A stretch of 64,000 nucleotides of DNA. Source: Flabesymbios commensalis (taxonomy: Eukaryota > Annelida > Polychaeta > Terebellida > Flabelligeridae). The position numbers and the translations under genes were made by a program. The first letter of the stretch is position 1; every line of letters begins with the position of its first letter. Location: contig OZ024911.1 in the NCBI GenBank assembly GCA_964017125.1, forward strand, positions 41,851,339 through 41,915,338. The letters run 5' to 3'. This document shows positions 58,195 to 64,000 of the stretch, one piece after another. Under the pieces are notes generated by a model. The model searched no databases. It worked only from the letters and a program-made list of their open reading frames with translations, and was not told where the DNA came from.

Positions 58195-59605
58195 ACTGTT
58201 CCAAATGGCTGCCTGCAAGTGATGCTTAATTTGTTCTTGTTCTTAACTTCCACAATTTTAATCTACACTCTGTCATTGGTTGACAGATAATTGACCTTTA
58301 TTTGCAACTGTTAATGTCATGGCCTTACCTATATCATATAATGCTACAATGGCGGCATCCCCAGATAATCCATGATTGGAAGAACATCATTAGCTATGTC
58401 ACTAAGCAATTCTGGGGTAGTACAGTCCTGGTACGCTATGGCGGAGACAATCATGGTCATGGGTGCTTGATTTGAGCTCATCTGGTTATAATGGGCCATT
58501 TTCAAAATATTTGAGCAAAAACGGTAGAGACATGTCTTCAACATTTTTTCAAAACGTTCGCATTATTTCATAATTGTTATCATTTAATCAGATAGAGACA
58601 TGTATTTAGAACTCAGAATTTTTTCTACAAACAGTTATCTTGGAAAATCAAATTTTTATTCAATATAATATGCTTGATTTGTCTTCACCGTTAGGTGTCC
58701 AAAATTGGCTTGCGATTTTTTGAAAACTGTTTAATGTCATATAATTACGCTTTTGCAATTCATGACAGCTTAGCCCTATTTCTAAAATCTCTTTTCTTGA
58801 TAATAAAATAAAATATGTATAAAAAAGTTGACTGAATCACCAGTTATTCAATATTAAACCGTGGCCCAAGTTTTGGAATGCAAATGTCTTTACCGTTAAC
58901 AAGAACCCATAAGGCCTATTATTTCTGCAAGTATTCACCAGATGGCTCTAGCACATAAATCCCCAGATCTAGACAACTGTTTTTTTCTTAAAGTAAGCAA
59001 GATTTGATTTATGGCCAAAGATAAATGAAATATAAGTGGAAAATAGGATGTCACAAATATAATGTCACAACAAAAGAATGTCTTTACCGTGTGTCTGATA
59101 TCTTTTTTTTGTCTTTATATTATATATTTTTTTAAGTGCTAATACAGAACATGATGCTTGGCTATCGCACACTGATGCTTGTCATAGTATCCTATATACA
59201 TACATAACATTTAAATTCACAAAATCAGAGATATTTTTTCTTAAAATGTCTTTACTGTTATTGCTCTTTTTTTTTAAATGGCCCCACGAGTGTAACAACA
59301 GAACAAACGATATCGGTGTCATCACAGACAACTGATTTGTTGTCAATTGACATAGCAAAAGCAAGTTGTGTGATTAACACATCTGCCTCCTCACGTGAGG
59401 AACTGAGGTCACGACGAGTGATCTTCACAGTATGAGCAATGTAGACATGAAAAACACCAGCAATACGCAGACTACTAGAATGTATAACGTGGCTTCTGTC
59501 TAAAAATGTGGATCAAGCATGTTTCAGCTAGCATTGCATTTAATTGAACTTTGCATCCGTGCTGATGTTTTGATATTGCTGACAAAATAACTCGTACATA
59601 CATAT
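58195..59605 (-). pseudogene. Decayed EEAD/DDTD (PIN/FEN-like) protein, older copy, more parts kept
   Basis: Minus-strand readings in order: HVYIAHTVKITRRDL, SSSREEADVLITQLAF, SVVCDDTDIVCSVVTL (59270-59500), then after about 700 bp KMAHYNQMSSNQAPMTM and TPELLSDIANDVLPI (58344-58544), then HGLSGDAAIVALYDIGKAM, and near 58200 LQAAIWNSA-like sequence. These fit the family order EEAD, DTDV, HALTGCDT, GIGK, QAAIW. The pieces lie in different frames. The 58546-59260 gap is intron or insertion. Dead; function of the family unknown. Confidence 0.5.
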
Positions 59606-59614
59606 CACGTGAAT

Positions 59615-60690
59615 CAGCTGTAGGGCATTCTTTATATATTCGTTGAACGTATTAACATGAGAGTTTCATTTTACGAGATGGCCAGTCATCTGCACAAAAA
59701 ATAGAGGGTGGGTGGACAACCAGTTCAAAACATCGTCAAAGTTGATGTCACTTAAATTGACTAACACCCCTAATACACTAACATATAATAGGTTCTGGTC
59801 GTAAACCTGTCCTACCAAGATGAATCTTTTCATCCTGTGTCCGAGTTAGGGACTCTGCTTTAAGGTGTGTATGGATCACTAATTGTCATTGCCCATCGTT
59901 CATTTTTGTAACATCATATGCAAGTTTTCTATGAGAGCCCATGTCAGTATCTGGTTCAATGTGTCGGTTCTTGGCTGCCATGACATATATATTCACTGTT
60001 ATGAAATTAAGAGTCATACAACAAAATATGAAATAAAATGCTTGTTTATTTGCAAAAGTAGCATTTTCACATGACCTAAAATTAGTCTAGTCGAATATAG
60101 AATAATTATGCGAGGAAGAAGTTATAAAATAAAAGTTATAAATTGAATTTCAACCAACATCACCAATCTAACATGTTCAAAGCCGGTAGCATCAAGAACT
60201 TTTTTCTGGGCAATATTAATTTGAAAACAGCACGTCAGTTGTGTAATAGCCTACTTTTGTAGAATGTGTTTGTAACTTAAAAAAATATATATCATATTAA
60301 TTTCTCTGATAATGGCCTTAAGATAATCTACGCAGCATACATCCATACATATTTCATCTCCTCAACCTGGATACTACTGGTATGCCAACAGACAAATCTG
60401 GCTGAATATGATACGATTGATGCCTAAAATCAGAAAGCACAAGAGTTTGACCCAATGTTCAATTGATGCTGGCTCAATTATTGTTGGTCTACGACGGTGG
60501 GCTGACATCAATTCAACTCGTGTTTCGTGGGACCTAACACACCTTGACATCGTAACATTGAAAATCTAATGGTGAAACAGGTGACGTAAAGCCATTTTTT
60601 CCTGACCCAAGGCAGCGAATTTTGTTTGACTGGTTTTAATATATGCACAATGTACATAGCTGTTCATGTAGGCCTAGTCAGCGTATCTGA
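59615..60690. other. Insertion in the older copy relative to units A and B
   Basis: Between the counterparts of 37180 and 37200 in unit A. No gene seen; it carries one palindromic MITE (60431-60530). Confidence 0.5.
60431..60530. mobile_element. GTCnnnGAC palindromic MITE
   Basis: CAGAAAGCACAAGAGTTTG at the left, CAACTCGTGTTTCGTGG at the right, centre TTGGTCTACGACGGTGG. Confidence 0.65.
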
Positions 60691-61080
60691 AAAATGTCGC
60701 CCCCCCCCCCCCCCCCAGCACCTCTTCCATGTTGGGTCAGGGCCAAAGATCTATCGAGATCTGCACGAGAACTTCTGTTCTATTTGGCTAGAATCGAATA
60801 ATGTAAATAATGGGCCGGTCTTTTGTGTGTGATGTCATCCATTGAAGCTCCACCCACCCCAGAACGATTGTACATGTCCAGTCTTAATTTTTGTTATTAA
60901 CTAAAAAATAATGGACTAAAATTATATGAAAATTCAAAGAATATGTCATTGTGACATACACTTGTTCATTAATTATTTGGCTAATCTTAATCACTTCACC
61001 TGGACTTTAAAAATATAATAAGCGTTTTGAAACAAATCACTAAGACATGACTGGCGAACTAAACCTGATATTAATTTTTA
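60691..61080. repeat. Older copy of the unit head (matches 37195-37650)
   Basis: Poly-C (about 60699-60716), GGGTCAGGGCCAAAGATCT, AATGGGCCGG, GAAGCTCCACCCACCCCAG and TCACTTCACCTGGACTTT in the same order as in A and B. Confidence 0.75.
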
Positions 61081-61971
61081 TTACTGCAATAAACATGCCA
61101 TTTTCAAATTATCAGCACAATATTACGCCACCTCACGTCACTGGACGATAACAATGTTTGTCTTTACAGACAGGCAGTCTAGCATTTCATGTATCAACAA
61201 GATACATTTTTTATAACCATGATAACTAAGCAAAAACGCACAAAATACTATTTTTAATACGAGACACCTGTATTCAATTTGATACCATGCATTATATTTA
61301 ATCTAAACAACTGGTTGCCTTGACTAGACAAACAAGTGTTTAATTGCAATCCATATTCCAATCTCAAGCATACGTATTCCACTGAATATCTTTAAATTGT
61401 GAGCGAAATATACAACGCTCTAACGTTATCACATGATTACGTACAATTAATTATTGTAATTAAAAATATAATAAAACGATAAAAATGAAAAGAGACATAT
61501 CAGGATATATCTAACAGACAGATGATTCAATAATTTCTAATTCAAAACGGTTTACAATTCAAATCAATTTTACTTTTCAATATGTTAAATGATGCAAGAT
61601 ATTAAATTATATTCGCGAAATGTATTCACCTATCCTACACAATCAAATATTAACTAACAAAAAGAGAATATTTTCGTAAAAATAATTCAATATATTTATT
61701 AAGTTTTACGATATATAACTATATTTTTGGGGAAAATAGAGCCAGCTAAGTGAACAGATTATTATATAATCATAATAGCGAAATATATATTTAAGAACCT
61801 GTATATAATATAATAGACAATTATTGCAATATAATACTGCGACATTTTTAATGATATATTTAACATTTTAACATATGATAGTGATCTGACAATTTCTACC
61901 ATTCGAGTACATTGGTCGAACGTATTACAAAGTCCCTCTTTGTGTACCACCCTAGCTCATTAGTATAACTG

Positions 61972-61972
<1 letters not shown>
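61081..61972. other. Unannotated AT-rich stretch
   Basis: No gene or clear element seen. Confidence 0.3.
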
Positions 61973-62064
<92 letters not shown>

Positions 62065-62068
62065 ATCA
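61973..62068. repeat. (CAAT)n microsatellite
   Basis: About 24 tetranucleotide units, same unit as 13447-13718, with one late change (ATCG). Confidence 0.95.
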
Positions 62069-62356
62069 AGCTCTTGGTCCAGTCTTAGTTTTCATATGGG
62101 GAACAAAAATATGTTTGGATCAATGAGTCAGCGAGCTATTCAGGTTGGTTGTCTTTTAGGATTCGGAAAGTTATAGTGCATATTTTCAAGTGAATGCGAC
62201 ATTTGGCCGCCAATTTAATTGTTTTCGTATCAGAAAAGAACGACTAAACTGTGGGGCCTTGTCAAGCACATTTTTCTTTGTTTTGAAAAAAATACCTAAA
62301 CATTGTTATACAATGTGTAATTATAATCTGATAATAGTTCTTATTTGTGCATTGCA

Positions 62357-62362
62357 TTTATT
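62357..62362 (-). terminator. Candidate polyadenylation signal of the dehydrogenase gene
   Basis: AATAAA on the minus strand, about 280 bases after the stop codon. Plausible but untested. Confidence 0.35.
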
Positions 62363-62639
62363 CAATAACGGAAGTATTGATGGATAAACTCAACAACCAC
62401 AAGCGATGTTTCCATCAGACAGGTAAACATTACAAACCTAGCAAACCAAAGCTTGTTAGATTAATTTGTACAGTGTGTATTTTACATATATAAAAATAGA
62501 CCAATAATTATTTTAAGAAATAGTCACATCTGTATAATTATATTATTGTTTGTTATATATTGTTCTCTCTATGACATATGGCACAATTTAAAATCAATCA
62601 GTATAGTCAACCTGATACAGATGAGTTCAAAATAACATT

Positions 62640-62845
62640 CTATAGGCCACCGAAGCACATGTATTTTGTCTCCAGATATTCGTCAAGTCCATGCCTACAT
62701 CCCTCTCTCCCCAAGCCAGATTCCTTCACTCCCCCAAAGGGTGCCTCGACAGCAGAGATAACTCCCTCATTTATCCCTACCATACCGGTCTCCATTTTTT
62801 CTGCCACCCTCCAGATTTGTCCAATATCATTAGAAAAGAAATAAC
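62640..62845 (-). CDS. ALDH5A1: Succinate-semialdehyde dehydrogenase, last exon
   Basis: 206 bp, minus strand. Reads [19 protein letters not shown], then [17 protein letters not shown] and [10 protein letters not shown], ending KYMCFGGL and a stop at 62642-62640. This is the C-terminus of mitochondrial NAD-dependent SSADH, which oxidises succinate semialdehyde to succinate in GABA breakdown; the vertebrate protein ends in a near-identical KYVCYGGL. The GGVKxSGLGREG block lines the active site and oligomer contacts of this subfamily. The acceptor is TTTTTTCCAG before G|GT. The catalytic Cys and Glu lie in exons outside the window. The symbol is by orthology, which I infer from the last 145 codons only. 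Confidence 0.88.
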
Positions 62846-63170
62846 CTGGAAAAAACAAGGATGGATGATTTACTAATCTTAATATCTTTCAGTATTTATT
62901 ATTTTAACTGAGGCATTATTCTGTGGGATTGATCACTTAAGTTAAGCTGACATTGCTGACGCAAAATATGAAAAAAATATGATTACTGTTGAAAATTAGA
63001 CCTTTTAAAATTGGCAATTATAGTTTAGGCCTCTATTTGCGATTCGCACATGCACATTTGCCAGATTTCAATATTTTTGTTTTGAGATTGTAAGCTTCGC
63101 CAGCATTCAAAGCGCTAACAAATAAATTAGAGGAAAAACTTAAAACTGTTTTTTTCTTTCTGTACATCAC

Positions 63171-63229
63171 CTGCAAGGCCTGTTCGAACAGAATTTGCTA
63201 TGGCCAAGGCTTCTTCTTCTGTCTTAAAC
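63171..63229 (-). CDS. ALDH5A1: Succinate-semialdehyde dehydrogenase, penultimate exon
   Basis: 59 bp, minus strand: FKTEEEALAIANSVRTGLA, between a CATAAG acceptor and the donor GTGATG. With the split codons at both ends it joins the neighbours in frame (VLK|FKT and GLA|GYF), matching the vertebrate FDTEEEAIAIANA. It is shorter than 60 codons and was located by homology and splice borders. A palindromic-element remnant (TTAGGCCAATATTGACC, near 63321) sits in the intron upstream. Confidence 0.86.
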
Positions 63230-63430
63230 CTTATGAAAACAAAACCAAAATTGTAGCTTTTCAGATGGTGCGAATAACTCGTTGATAATAGAATTCATGA
63301 TGATAAGCATTTTATTAATGTTAGGCCAATATTGACCAAATAATGGATTAACATAAATCAAGTTTTGGTATGATAAAACATATGTCTAACACACATGTCT
63401 ATTGATGTTGGAAAGTGAGTATTAGCTTAC

Positions 63431-63600
63431 TTTAATACAGGGGCAACTGGTCCAAATATTTCCTCTTTCGCACATCTCATGTCCAGGTTAATATCAGAAA
63501 GAAGGGTTGGTTCATAAAAGTTGCTTCCCAGTTTATGCTTCTTCCCACCCATTACCACCTTTGCTCCTTTTGATACCGCATCTTGCACAATAGAATCAAC
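63431..63600 (-). CDS. ALDH5A1: Succinate-semialdehyde dehydrogenase, third exon from the end
   Basis: 170 bp, minus strand, from acceptor TTTATACAG to donor GTAAGC. Reads [36 protein letters not shown], and [24 protein letters not shown] is the conserved aldehyde dehydrogenase block preceding the NAD-binding C-terminal strand. The three exons total 435 bp, an exact multiple of three, supporting the model. The gene continues right of 64000. Confidence 0.88.
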
Positions 63601-63922
63601 CTGTATAAAGTAGAAGCATATACTTTCCAATTATTACAAGAACCCTGCCGTTCAGCGAAGCTATTTTGAATAGACAATTCAAATTACATACTATGTTAAA
63701 TTTTGTAATCAATCTATGAATGATTTATTTGATATAAACATATACAATAATGAACATCTGACAATATTATAATGTACAGCACTAACATAAAAATCTAGCA
63801 TAGTATATTTAGACCTGCATAGAAAAATCTAAACAAAACTCATTGATGGTTAAATTGTTATCACAAATCAATGATGACGAGTTGATAATACTTATTTATA
63901 GATTTCAGTGATGTTGCTAGGC

Positions 63923-64000
63923 TCCAAGCAAACACGATACGTTTAACCAATGCTGGGTGTACGAATTTTGCCCCAACAATTGGGTTATCACCTGTGATGG
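63923..64000. mobile_element. GTCnnnGAC palindromic MITE, partial, in the dehydrogenase intron
   Basis: CTCCAAGCAAACACGATACG, then AACCAATGCTGGG and ATTGGGTTATCACC (first quoted in part). The centre is eroded and the right end is cut by the window. Confidence 0.5.

Noticed and set aside
62578-62844. Plus-strand 88-codon frame
   Set aside because: It is the antisense shadow of the dehydrogenase last exon.

Overview
This is eukaryotic, AT-rich animal DNA, mostly intergenic, from what looks like a marine invertebrate. The spliced aldehyde dehydrogenase exons with GT-AG borders, the heparan-sulfate sulfotransferase, the CD225 membrane protein, an I-clade LINE, tRNA-derived SINEs and many small inverted-repeat transposons all point that way. 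A deuterostome (ambulacrarian or cephalochordate) is my best guess, but the species cannot be fixed from the sequence. No prokaryotic operon, CRISPR array or viral element is visible.

Host genes are few. (1) A heparan sulfate 3-O-sulfotransferase-like gene lies at 6644-7609 (+). (2) A CD225/dispanin-type two-pass membrane protein lies at 28083-28670 (-). (3) The last three exons of a mitochondrial succinate-semialdehyde dehydrogenase (ALDH5A1 type) lie at 62640-63600 (-), with the rest beyond the right edge. They do not form a pathway or cluster.

Layout. 1-6230: an I-clade LINE with endonuclease, reverse transcriptase and RNase H, split by a 2.59-kb hAT-type element with an 8-bp target duplication. 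6.6-7.6 kb: the sulfotransferase gene. 7.7-27 kb: gene-poor DNA carrying dispersed small palindromic elements, TTAA-flanked piggyBac-like MITEs, SINEs, a long TCAA microsatellite and two GCGATG-rich repeats. 28.1-28.7 kb: the CD225 gene. 29-36 kb: more MITEs and one CpG-rich inverted-repeat element. 36.5-51.2 kb: two adjacent near-identical 7.1-7.5-kb units (A and B), differing by a TTAA MITE present only in A and a 62-bp minisatellite contraction in B. 51.8-61.1 kb: an older, rearranged relative of the same unit. Each unit head carries decayed minus-strand coding remnants that I place in the EEAD/DDTD (PIN/FEN-like) protein family found in many invertebrates. 62.6-64 kb: the dehydrogenase exons.

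The most notable signals are the A/B duplication with its filled/empty insertion site (or an unpurged second haplotype), the older copies beside it, the repeated palindrome family with a GTCnnnGAC centre, a family of TTAA-CCCTT elements whose hairpins keep their shape while their arms differ, an isolated 34-bp-stem hairpin at 23824-23901, a cluster of ACGTATGTGA-like motifs in units A and B, and a strong excess of the octamer TAGGCCTA.
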